This document shows positions 45,894 through 53,693 of a DNA stretch of 64,000 nt, piece by piece. Positions within the stretch are counted from its first letter, which is position 1, and every line of letters starts with the position of its first letter. Both the position numbers and the translations under genes were made by a program. The stretch lies in the NCBI GenBank assembly GCA_963851295.1, contig CAWKOS010000001.1:1116001-1180000 (forward strand), written 5' to 3'. The notes beneath the pieces were generated by a model. The model made no database searches and had not been told where the DNA came from. It saw nothing but the letters and a program-made list of their open reading frames with translations. Source of the stretch: JAOPZW01 sp963851295 (GTDB lineage Bacteria > Actinomycetota > Thermoleophilia > Solirubrobacterales > Solirubrobacteraceae).

Positions 45894-47126
45894 CTAGCCG
45901 CGGCGCGGCACGCGGCCGCCGCCGGCGCCGGCCTCGGTGGCCGGGCCGCCGCGGTGGGCGATGCCGAGGACGCGCATCGCCTTGAGCCCGAGCGAGAGCT
46001 TCTCGCGCCCGTCGGTCGAGCCGACGTCGAGGCCCGAGAGCTCCTTCACGCGCTCCAGGCGATAGCGGATCGTGTGGCGGTGGGTGAAGAGGCGCTGGGC
46101 GGTGCCGGCGACGTTGCCGTCCGCGTCGAGGAAGGCCTCGACCGTCTGCACGAGGCCGGTCTCGTACTGCTCGTCGTAGGCGACGAGCGGCTCGACCGTC
46201 TCCGCGTAGAAGCGCTGCAGCTCCGCGGGGTCCTCGCTCATCGCGCTGAGCAGCAGGCGGTAGGCGCCGGACTCCTCGAAGGCGAGCACGGGGCGCTCGG
46301 GGTCGCCCTCGGCGACGTTGGCCGCGAGCAGCGCCTCCGCGCCGGCGCGGTGCAGGTCGGCGGGGTCGGAGGCGGGGCGGCTGCGGCCGAGGGCGAAGGA
46401 ATGGCCCGGGAGCGCGCTCTGGAGCTCGCGCAGGATCGCCTCGGCGGCGCGGGCCGCGGCGGCGTCGTCGGCGCCCGGGAGCACGACGACGATCTCGGCG
46501 CCGGGCGTCTCGCTGCGGGCGGCCAGGACCGCCGCGGCGCCCGTAACGACGGCGCGCGACCCGCGATCGGCGACGCCGAGCACGCGCTGACGCCAGCCGT
46601 CCTCGGTCGGGACGTGCGGATGGGTGCGGGCCACGACGATGCTCGCGCCCTCGACCAGGTCGAGCCCCAGCTCGCCGGCGCGCCCGAGGATGTCCTCGCG
46701 CCCGGAGATGTCGCGCTCGAGCAGCGCGTGGACGAAGGCGGTGAGCGCCTGCTCGGAGGCGCGATCGGGCGCGCGCAGGCGCTCGACCTCCGAGGCGACG
46801 AGCGTCGTGACGAGCTTGACCAGCACCGGCCCCGGCTCGCTGCGCGCGCGCATGCGCAGGGTGCCGACGGGCGTGTCCGCGACGCGCAGCTCGATCGCGT
46901 CTACCCCGGCCGCGTCGTCGAGCAGCGAGCGCTCGTCGGCCGGCGAGCGCGCCGCGACCGCGAGCACGGCCCCGCCGCGATCGGTCAGCACGAGGCTCGC
47001 GTCGAGCGCACGGGCCGCGGCCCGGACGACCTCGGGGAGGCCGGCGCCCGACTCGACGGCGTCGGTGATCGCGTCCAGCGCAGCGAGGTCGAGCCCGGTG
47101 CCCTGTCCGTGGGCCGGGGTGGACAT
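45894..47126 (-). CDS. PucR/CdaR family transcriptional regulator
   Basis: The 410-residue regulator has an N-terminal GAF-like sensor half (LDASLVLTDRGGAVLAVAAR), a central GGDEF-like region, and the C-terminal PucR helix-turn-helix: AFLDADGNVAGTAQRLFTHR followed by HTIRYRLERVKEL. Such proteins activate catabolic genes in response to small molecules (purines, sugar acids). No obvious target gene lies adjacent. The ATG is at 47126; the upstream gap holds the folded element at 47198-47329. Confidence 0.92.
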   Translation of the reverse strand: MSTPAHGQGTGLDLAALDAITDAVESGAGLPEVVRAAARALDASLVLTDRGGAVLAVAARSPADERSLLDDAAGVDAIELRVADTPVGTLRMRARSEPGPVLVKLVTTLVASEVERLRAPDRASEQALTAFVHALLERDISGREDILGRAGELGLDLVEGASIVVARTHPHVPTEDGWRQRVLGVADRGSRAVVTGAAAVLAARSETPGAEIVVVLPGADDAAAARAAEAILRELQSALPGHSFALGRSRPASDPADLHRAGAEALLAANVAEGDPERPVLAFEESGAYRLLLSAMSEDPAELQRFYAETVEPLVAYDEQYETGLVQTVEAFLDADGNVAGTAQRLFTHRHTIRYRLERVKELSGLDVGSTDGREKLSLGLKAMRVLGIAHRGGPATEAGAGGGRVPRRG

Positions 47127-47197
47127 GCACCGATTCTATGGCGCAAGCCGTGCGAAGCGGCTCGGCCCAGCCGGATGGTCAGGGGTCCCTCCCGGGA

Positions 47198-47329
47198 CCT
47201 GAGGCCCGAGTTGGCCCCGCATCCGTGGATGCCGGGCGCCGCACGCCGGATGCGGCGTCGTGCTCCGCACGGCCCGATCCGGCGGGTGGCGATCCGGCGC
47301 CGCGGGGCGTGGTCAAATCGGGCCTCAGG
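47198..47329. repeat. long inverted repeat with nested hairpins
   Basis: Perfect 12-base arms CCTGAGGCCCGA (47198-47209) and TCGGGCCTCAGG (47318-47329) enclose 108 bases. Inside is a 9-base hairpin CCGCATCCG/CGGATGCGG (47217-47225 with 47247-47255) and a tandem CGATCCGGCG. Just outside is GGTCCC-TCCC-GGGACC (47184-47199). The right arm covers the stop codon of the 74-residue membrane protein. It could be a structured RNA, a bulky terminator or a small palindromic element. Confidence 0.5.
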
Positions 47330-47549
47330 CCGTGATGCGGTCCCAGAACCAGATCACTGCCGCGCCGGCGCCGACGCCCAGGATGAGGAACCCCGCGAGC
47401 ACGTAGAGGGTGAGGAAGGTCGCCGCCAGGCGCTCCCAGATGCGGCTGTAGGCCGTCCACGCGGGGACGACGATCAGCCCGACGTAGGCGGCCAACGCGA
47501 AGACGCCGCTGCAGGCGGCGACGAGGTAGATGATCGACTCGTTGCTCAT
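47325..47549 (-). CDS. two-span membrane protein, 74 aa
   Basis: The protein has two hydrophobic helices (IIYLVAACSGVFALAAYVGL and LTLYVLAGFLILGVGAGAAV) joined by a short loop with Trp, Tyr and Arg (WTAYSRIWERLA). The ATG at 47549 overlaps the stop of the DedA-PAP2 gene (ATGA), so it probably works with that lipid phosphatase/transporter. Its stop codon lies in the right arm of the long inverted repeat. The function is unknown. Confidence 0.78.
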   Translation of the reverse strand: MSNESIIYLVAACSGVFALAAYVGLIVVPAWTAYSRIWERLAATFLTLYVLAGFLILGVGAGAAVIWFWDRITA

Positions 47550-49087
47550 CGAGGCGTCGGCACATTGTTCCGCACGTAGCCGATGACCAGCGCGGCGGTC
47601 CCGCAGAGGGCGAAGATCGCGGAGGCCAGCGCCCACCCGCCGACGACGTCGGACAGGTAGTGGACGCGGAGATAGATGCGCGTCGCGCCGACCGCGGCGA
47701 CGATCGCGATCGACACCGTCACGAAGGCGAAGCGCGAGGCGAGGTTGGGCAGCGCGTGGCTGAGCGCGACGGCCACCGCGATCCAGGTGATCGAGTAGGC
47801 GGCGTGCGCCGAGGGGTACGCCGAGCCGTCGACCTCGACGAGCGCCCCCTCGGGACGCGGCCGGTCGACCGCCGCCTTGGTGAGGTGCACGCCCGCGTAG
47901 GTGAGGGCGAGCCCGATCGCCAGCGCGACGGCGTCGTGCAGGCGCCGGTGGCGGGCGAGCACCGCCGCGGCAACGGCCACCAGCGCGACCGCGACGGGCA
48001 GCGTGCCGAGGAGGCTGATCGCCTTCGCGACCGTCACGCCCGCCTCCGCGTGCAGGCGGTCGGCCAGGCGCAGCGTCATCGAGTCGCCCATGAGCAGCTC
48101 GCGGTCCTGCACGCCGACGAGGTCCCAGACGAAGACGAAGCTCCCGACGCTCGCGATCGCCAGCAGCGTCGTGAGCTCGAGCCCGAGGTCGCCCGGGGTG
48201 ACGCGGTCCCAAACGAAGCGCGCCGGCCGGCGCGTCGTGCGCAGCACCGGCGCCAGGACGCGGGCGAGCGGACGCAGGGCCGGGCGCTCGGCCTGGCGCT
48301 CCAGCCACGCCCGGACGCGCGCTCGGTTGTCGGGGTCGCGCACCCAGCGGACCGCCCACACGATCGCGACGCCGAGCACGATGACCGCGCCCAGCGCGAG
48401 CGCGCCCTTCTTGGCGTAGTCGACGAGCTGGCTGAAGCTCTGCCAGAAGACGTAGCCGAGGATCACGAAGCTCGAGCCCCACAGCCCGGCGCCGATGACG
48501 TCATAGGGGACGAAGCGCCGCAGCGGCATCCCGGACGAGCCGGCGAGGAAGGGCGCGATCGCGCGCACGAGGCCGACGAAGCGCCCGATGAGGATCGCCT
48601 TGCCGCCGTGGCGGTCGAAGAAGCCCTCGACGTGCTCGAGGCGCTCGGGCGTGATCTGCACCCTGGCGCCGTGCTTGACCATGAACGAGCGGCCGAGCCG
48701 GCGCCCGAGGTAGAAGCTCGTGAGGTCGCCCGCGACGGCGGCGGCCCACACGATCGCGATCATGGTCAGGAGGTCGATCTCACCCTGTCCGGCGACCAGG
48801 CCGCCGAGCAGCAGCGCGGTCTCGCCCGGGGCCACGAGCCCGATGAAGGCGCCGGTCTCCAAGAAGGCCAGGGCGCCGACGAGCAGGTAGGTCCACTTGC
48901 CCAGGCGCTGGCCGATGTCGATGAGCAGGTGCTCGAGGTTGGGGAGGTGGATGACGCCCAGCCCGTAGACGAGCGCCGCCACGGCGGCGAGCGCGCCGCC
49001 GGCGAGCAGGGTCGGCTCCAGGCGGCGCCGGCGCCAGGCCAGGAAGGCGGCGAGTGCGACGGCGAAGACGATCCAGACCGGCTTCAG
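47546..49087 (-). CDS. DedA family membrane protein fused to PAP2 phosphatase, CTG start
   Basis: The N-terminal ~310 residues form a DedA/SNARE-associated domain (GAFIGLVAPGETALLLGGLV, ILIGRFVGLVRAIAPFLAGS). The C-terminal part is a PAP2 lipid phosphatase with KAAVDRPRP, YPSAHAAYS and RIYLRVHYLSDVVGG, the three catalytic motifs. A fused DedA-PAP2 protein could flip and dephosphorylate an undecaprenyl or phosphatidyl lipid. No ATG, GTG or TTG starts the frame after ispE. CTG at 49087 gives KPVWIVFAVALAAFLAW after Met and a CTGA overlap with the ispE stop. Confidence 0.87.
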   Translation of the reverse strand: MKPVWIVFAVALAAFLAWRRRRLEPTLLAGGALAAVAALVYGLGVIHLPNLEHLLIDIGQRLGKWTYLLVGALAFLETGAFIGLVAPGETALLLGGLVAGQGEIDLLTMIAIVWAAAVAGDLTSFYLGRRLGRSFMVKHGARVQITPERLEHVEGFFDRHGGKAILIGRFVGLVRAIAPFLAGSSGMPLRRFVPYDVIGAGLWGSSFVILGYVFWQSFSQLVDYAKKGALALGAVIVLGVAIVWAVRWVRDPDNRARVRAWLERQAERPALRPLARVLAPVLRTTRRPARFVWDRVTPGDLGLELTTLLAIASVGSFVFVWDLVGVQDRELLMGDSMTLRLADRLHAEAGVTVAKAISLLGTLPVAVALVAVAAAVLARHRRLHDAVALAIGLALTYAGVHLTKAAVDRPRPEGALVEVDGSAYPSAHAAYSITWIAVAVALSHALPNLASRFAFVTVSIAIVAAVGATRIYLRVHYLSDVVGGWALASAIFALCGTAALVIGYVRNNVPTPR

Positions 49088-49953
49088 AGGGTCGCCCCCC
49101 ACGGCGCGACGGCGATCGGGCGCGGCTCGCGCTCGGACAGGCGCGCCGCCGCGCCGCGTGCGGCCTGGAGGTCCTCGAAGAGCCCGATGACGGTGGGGCC
49201 CGAGCCGCAGACGAGCGCGTGGCGGGCGCCGACGCGGCGGGCGGCGGCCAGGGCGTCGTCGATCGACGGGCACAGCGCCCGCGCGGCGGGCTCGAGGTCG
49301 TTGACGATCAGCGCATCGGGGAGGTCGGCGGCCGAGGTGGAGACCGCGCGCAGCTTCGCGGCGAGGTCGCCGACGTCGCGTGAAAGCCCCTGGCGGTCGG
49401 CCTCGCGGTAGACGTCGGCGGTCGACAGACGCGCGCGCAAGGGCAGGACGAGGACGCCGTAGGGCGCCGGTGGCGGCAGCGGCGTCAGCCGCTCGCCGGC
49501 GCCGCCGGCCAGATAGCGGCGCGGGCGGACCTGGGCGGCGACGTCGGCGCCCAGCTCGGCGCCGATGTCGCGCAGCAGGCCGTCGTCGCGGATGCCCGCG
49601 GCGCGGGCGATGAGGCGCAGCGCCGCGCCGGCGTCGGCGCTGCCGCCGGCCATCCCCGCGGCGATCGGGATGCGCTTCTCGATGCGCAGGCGCACCGGGG
49701 CGCCGGTCCATCCCGTGCGCTCGCGGAAGCGCCGCAGGGCGACGGTCGCGAGGTTCTCGCCCTCCACGCCCGGGCAGTCGACGCGGTCGACCGCCGCGCC
49801 GAGCCCGGCCGGCACGAGCTCGACCTCGTCGGCGAGGCCGATCGGCTGAAAGACGGTCACGAGCTCGTGGCGGCCGTCCTCGCGCGTCGGCCCGAGGTAC
49901 AGGCACAGGTTCACCTTGGCGGGCGCGGACTCGCGCAGCGCTGTCAGGCCCAC
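49084..49953 (-). CDS. ispE: 4-diphosphocytidyl-2-C-methyl-D-erythritol kinase
   Basis: The 289-residue GHMP kinase of the non-mevalonate isoprenoid pathway has APAKVNLCLYLGPTREDGRH with the catalytic region, the ATP loop KRIPIAAGMAGGSADAGAAL and the C-terminal ALVCGSGPTVIGLF. The GTG start at 49953 overlaps the rsmA stop by ten bases. It belongs to the metG-tatD-rsmA-ispE cluster common in actinobacteria. Confidence 0.95.
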   Translation of the reverse strand: MGLTALRESAPAKVNLCLYLGPTREDGRHELVTVFQPIGLADEVELVPAGLGAAVDRVDCPGVEGENLATVALRRFRERTGWTGAPVRLRIEKRIPIAAGMAGGSADAGAALRLIARAAGIRDDGLLRDIGAELGADVAAQVRPRRYLAGGAGERLTPLPPPAPYGVLVLPLRARLSTADVYREADRQGLSRDVGDLAAKLRAVSTSAADLPDALIVNDLEPAARALCPSIDDALAAARRVGARHALVCGSGPTVIGLFEDLQAARGAAARLSEREPRPIAVAPWGATL

Positions 49954-50831
49954 GGGGTCTCCCCTCGTGGCGGCGTCGTGCCCTGCGCGGGTGTGGACGG
50001 GGGACGGAGCGCCTCCGCCAACGCCCGGAAGTCCTCGGGGGAAAGCCGCTCGGCGCGCGCGTCGGCGGGATGGCCGAGGGCCTCGAGGGCGCGGCGGGCG
50101 CGGTCGCGGACGTCGCCGCCGTAGCCGGGCGCGAGCGCGAGCGAGCGCGCGAGCGCCTTGCGGCGATGGGCGAACGCGGCGTGCACGAGGGCGCGCAGCT
50201 CCGGCGACGCCGCCGGGCCGGTGCGCTCGAGGACGACGAGCACCGAGTCGACGTTGGGCACCGGGTGGAAGACCGTGCGCGAGATCGAGCGGTGGACGCG
50301 GACCTCGCAGGCCAGCTGCGCCAGCACGCTCGGGACGCCGTAGGCCGACGTGCCGGGCGCCGCCGCGAAGCGCTCGCCGACCTCGCGCTGGACCATCGCC
50401 ACCCAGCGCGTGACGCCGTCGAGCTCCTCGATCGTGCGCAGGATCGCCGACGCCGCGATGCCGTAGGGCAGGTTGGCGACGACCTTCGTCGGCGCCGGGC
50501 GCAGCGCGCGCAGGTCGAGCGCGAGCGCGTCGGCGACGTGCAGCTCGGTGTTCGGGTGCGGCCCGAGCGCGTCCTCGAGCGCGGGGACCAGCGCGCGGTC
50601 GAGCTCGACGACGTGGACGTGCGCCGCGCGCTCGGCGAGGTGCTCGCTGAGGACGCCGAGGCCGCCGCCGATCTCGAGCACGACGTCGTCGGGCGTCAGC
50701 TCCGCGGCGCGCTCGATGACGCCGAGGATGTTGGAGTCGATGAGGAAGTTCTGGCCCAGGTCGCGCTTGGGGCGCACGCCGAACTGGCGCAGGCGGCGCA
50801 GGCTCGGCTGGGTGGGGAGCTCCCCGGTCAC
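49944..50831 (-). CDS. rsmA: 16S rRNA (adenine1518/1519-N6)-dimethyltransferase
   Basis: The 295-residue enzyme dimethylates two adenines in the 3' hairpin of 16S rRNA. It has PKRDLGQNFLIDSNIL, SAM motif I VVLEIGGGLGVLSEHL, an acidic VVELDRALVPAL and catalytic motif IV KVVANLPYGIAASAIL (NLPY). The GTG start at 50831 overlaps the tatD stop by four bases. Confidence 0.96.
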   Translation of the reverse strand: MTGELPTQPSLRRLRQFGVRPKRDLGQNFLIDSNILGVIERAAELTPDDVVLEIGGGLGVLSEHLAERAAHVHVVELDRALVPALEDALGPHPNTELHVADALALDLRALRPAPTKVVANLPYGIAASAILRTIEELDGVTRWVAMVQREVGERFAAAPGTSAYGVPSVLAQLACEVRVHRSISRTVFHPVPNVDSVLVVLERTGPAASPELRALVHAAFAHRRKALARSLALAPGYGGDVRDRARRALEALGHPADARAERLSPEDFRALAEALRPPSTPAQGTTPPRGETPWA

Positions 50832-51577
50832 CACCCGAACAGGGTGGCAGCGTTGGCGTCGACCAGGCGCTCGAGCTCGTCGTAGCCCACGCCGCGGCGC
50901 TCGGCGACGAAGCGCGCCGTGTGGGTGACGAAGGCGGGCTGGTTGCGCTCCTTGCGGACCGGCTGGGGGGTGAGGTACGGCGCGTCGGTCTCCACGAGCA
51001 GGCGGTCGTCGGGGACGCGCTCGGCGGCCCGGGCGAGGTCCTGCGCCTTGGGGTACGTGACGTTGCCGGCGAAGGAGATCCACCAGCCCTCGGCGACGCA
51101 TTCCTCCAGGCGGTCGGGCATCGAGAAGCAGTGCATGATCACCTGCAGGCCGTGGGCGCGGGCCTTGAGCGTGTCGACGGTGTCGTCCTCGGCGGCGCGC
51201 GTGTGGATGACCAGCGGCTTGCCGGTCGCGCGCGCGAGCTCGATCTGGGCGTGGAAGGCGCGCTCCTGGTCGGCGCGCGGAGCGTAGTCGCGGAAGTAGT
51301 CCAGGCCGGTCTCGCCGATCGCCGCGCAGCGCGGGTGGGCGGCGAGAGCCTGGAGGTCGGCGAGGTCGGCGTCGTCGAAGCCCTCGGCGTGGTTGGGGTG
51401 GCGGCCGATCGCGGCGTGGACCTGCGGGAAGGCCTCCGCGGCCTGCAGGGCGCTGCGGTTGGTCGTCGCGTCCATGCCCACGGTGAGGATGCGATCGATC
51501 CCCTCGGCGGCGGCCGCCGCGACCAGCTCGGTGTTGGGCGGCGCGCACGAGTCCAGGTGCGTGTGGCTGTCGATCAC
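50828..51577 (-). CDS. tatD: TatD family metal-dependent hydrolase/DNase
   Basis: The 249-residue TIM-barrel metallohydrolase has the metal ligands DSHTHLD (residues 3-9), IGRHPNHAEGF, IGETGLDYFRDYAPRADQ, LVIHTRAAEDD, IMHCFSM and LLVETDAPYLTPQ. Enzymes of this family are 3'-5' DNases or D-aminoacyl-tRNA deacylases. The GTG at 51577 overlaps the metG stop (GTGA). Confidence 0.95.
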   Translation of the reverse strand: MIDSHTHLDSCAPPNTELVAAAAAEGIDRILTVGMDATTNRSALQAAEAFPQVHAAIGRHPNHAEGFDDADLADLQALAAHPRCAAIGETGLDYFRDYAPRADQERAFHAQIELARATGKPLVIHTRAAEDDTVDTLKARAHGLQVIMHCFSMPDRLEECVAEGWWISFAGNVTYPKAQDLARAAERVPDDRLLVETDAPYLTPQPVRKERNQPAFVTHTARFVAERRGVGYDELERLVDANAATLFGW

Positions 51578-53085
51578 TGGTGCTTCGGGAACAGCGGCTC
51601 GAGCGCGGTGACCTCCGCGATCGCGCCCGCGCCCAGGCGGGCGCCGGCGAGGCTGAGGTCCGGGGCGCCGAGCGCGGCGAGCAGCTTGTCCGCCGCGCCG
51701 GGGATCCACGGGGCGAGCAGGACCGTGACGACGCGCAGGCCCTCGGCGAGCGTGCGCAGGACGCGGTCGAGGTCCTCGGCGCGGTCGGGGTCCTTGGCGA
51801 GCTGCCAGGGCGCCTGCTCCTCGACGTAGCGGTTGAGCCGCCGCACGCGCTGCCAGATCTCTTCGAGCGCCGGGGTGAGCTCGACGCGGTCGATGCGCTC
51901 GGCGACCCGCTCGGCGAGGCCATCGAAGTCAGCTTCGAGCGCCGGGTCGAGCTCGCCGGCGGGCAGGGTCGAGTCGCGGTAGCGCGCGATCATCGCCAGC
52001 GTGCGGCTGGCGAGGTTGCCGAGCTCGTTGGCGAGCTCGGTCTCGTAGCGCTGCTCGAAGGCGGTCGTGGAGACCGAGCCGTCCTCGCCGAAGGAGACGT
52101 CGCGCAAGACGTAAAAGCGCAGGGCGTCGGTCCCGAAGCGGTCGATGATCTCGAACGGGTCCAGGACGTTGCCCAGCGACTTGCTCATCTTCTCGCCGTC
52201 CATGAGCAGGTAGCCGTGGACGAAGACGTGCTCGGGCACCGGCAGGTCGGCTGCCATCAGCATCGCCGGCCAGAAGACGGTGTGGAAGCGCAGGATGTCC
52301 TTGCCGATGACGTGGTAGGTCGCCGGCCAGAACCTGTCGGTCAGGTCCTCCCCCGGGCGGGCGAACCCGAGCGCCGTGTAGTAGTTGAGCAGCGCGTCGA
52401 ACCAGACGTAGAAGACGTGCGTCGGGTCCCACGGGACCGGAACGCCCCACGTCAGCTCCGCGCGCGAGAGCGAGATGTCCTGCAGGCCGCTCTTGATGAA
52501 CGACAGCGCCTCGTTGTAGCGGACGCGGGGGATGACGAAGTCGGGGCGGTCGGCGTAGAGCTGCTCGAGGCGCTCCTGGAAGGCGCTGAGCGCGAAGAAG
52601 TAGTTCTGCTCGCTGTGGCGCTCGAGGACGATGTGGTGGATCGGGCAGCGGTTGCCCTCCTCGATCTCGTTCTCGACCTTGAAGTCCGCGCAGCGCGGGC
52701 AGTACCAGCCCTCGTACAGCCCCTCGTGGACGTAGCCGTTGTCGTAGACGCGCTGGAGGACCTCCTGGACGCGCCGGCCGTGCTCGGGATCCGAGGTGCG
52801 GATGAAGAAGTCGTTGGTGGCGTCCAGACGCGGCGCCAGGGCCTTGAAGCGCTCCGCGTTGCGGTCGGCGAGCTCCTTGGGCTCGAGCCCCTGGGCCTTC
52901 GCGGCGTCGGCGACCGGCTCGCCGTGCTCGTCGGTGCCGGTCAGGAAGAACACGTCCTCGCCGCGCTGGCGGTGATGGCGGGCCATCACGTCGGCGGCGA
53001 TCGTCGTGTACGCGTGCCCCAGATGCGGGGCCGCGTTGACGTAGTAGATCGGCGTCGTGACGTAGAAGGAGCGCTCGGATGCCAT
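51574..53085 (-). CDS. metG: methionyl-tRNA synthetase
   Basis: The 503-residue class I synthetase has the HIGH-type motif HLGHAYTT, a zinc-binding insertion with CPRCADF and a downstream Cys-His pair, and the KMSKSLGN motif. The C-terminal helical anticodon domain includes LNRYVEEQAPWQLAKDPDRA. There is no C-terminal tRNA-binding extension. The ATG is at 53085. Confidence 0.97.
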   Translation of the reverse strand: MASERSFYVTTPIYYVNAAPHLGHAYTTIAADVMARHHRQRGEDVFFLTGTDEHGEPVADAAKAQGLEPKELADRNAERFKALAPRLDATNDFFIRTSDPEHGRRVQEVLQRVYDNGYVHEGLYEGWYCPRCADFKVENEIEEGNRCPIHHIVLERHSEQNYFFALSAFQERLEQLYADRPDFVIPRVRYNEALSFIKSGLQDISLSRAELTWGVPVPWDPTHVFYVWFDALLNYYTALGFARPGEDLTDRFWPATYHVIGKDILRFHTVFWPAMLMAADLPVPEHVFVHGYLLMDGEKMSKSLGNVLDPFEIIDRFGTDALRFYVLRDVSFGEDGSVSTTAFEQRYETELANELGNLASRTLAMIARYRDSTLPAGELDPALEADFDGLAERVAERIDRVELTPALEEIWQRVRRLNRYVEEQAPWQLAKDPDRAEDLDRVLRTLAEGLRVVTVLLAPWIPGAADKLLAALGAPDLSLAGARLGAGAIAEVTALEPLFPKHQ

Positions 53086-53160
53086 GCGGGAACGGACGTT
53101 ACAAGGCGTCGGAGCGACGACCCGTGCGGCGGCCCTGGAGAGCGCGGCTGTGGCCGGCGG

Positions 53161-53334
53161 CTATGCGCGACGCCGGGGCTTGCGGCCCGTCAGGTCGACC
53201 ATCGGGTTCGGCCGGATCGGCTGCGGGTCGTCGGGCGAGAACGTCAGGCCCCCACCCATCTCGCCGACGACCGTGTTCCGGCGGATGGGCTGCGGCTCGA
53301 GCGGTGTCCGATCGGTCGGCCTGGGCTTGGCCAT
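53161..53334 (-). CDS. 57-aa proline/arginine-rich small protein with internal repeat
   Basis: This short frame (ATG at 53334, TAG at 53161) has GC-rich third positions like the neighbouring genes. The sequence holds two related units, EPQPIRRNTVVGE and DPQPIRPNPMVDL, separated by MGGGLTFSPD, and ends in a basic KPRRRA. There is no membrane segment or known domain. It sits upstream of metG on the same strand. The repeat of PQPIRxN suggests a short linear motif that binds a partner twice. Confidence 0.55.
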   Translation of the reverse strand: MAKPRPTDRTPLEPQPIRRNTVVGEMGGGLTFSPDDPQPIRPNPMVDLTGRKPRRRA

Positions 53335-53343
53335 GGCCACAGG

Positions 53344-53693
53344 TTAGACCCGCCCCTCGAGCGCAACAAGCCAGGCGCCGACCTCGATCGCGAGCAGCAC
53401 CAGTCCGACGCGGAGGGCGCGGATCAGCAGCGCCGGTTGCGCGGCGTTGGTGCCGAGGATCGCGGTGCGATGCAAGGCGAGGTCCCGGTGGATCAGGGCA
53501 AGCGGTATGACGTCGGGCTCGACGTATTCAGCGATGAGGTCCTTGCCGCTCCAGCCGAACTGCCACTCGCGGCGTGGCCAGAGGACGGTCAGGACCGCTA
53601 CACCGATGAGCGCGAAGCTGACGGTGGCCAGCCACGCCGCGAGGCCGCCGCGCGCGCGGCTGCGCGGAGCTCGAGCGGGTCGGGGTCGTTCAT
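53344..53693 (-). pseudogene. small membrane protein gene with an apparent one-base deletion
   Basis: The ATG at 53693 overlaps the stop of the upstream M23-like gene (ATGA) and reads NDPDPLELRAAARAAA after Met before ending out of frame. The convincing protein lies one base out: GGLAAWLATVSFALIGVAVL, LWPRREWQFGWSGKDLIAEY, two membrane helices, ending LEGRV, with stop at 53344. That frame has no start codon of its own. A single lost base around 53640-53660, in a GC run, joins the two parts. The cause may be a real mutation or an assembly error. I do not recognise the family. Confidence 0.6.

Noticed and set aside
47184..47199. GGTCCC-TCCC-GGGACC hairpin as a rho-independent terminator
   Set aside because: No T tract on either strand and a short stem; kept only as part of the larger folded element.
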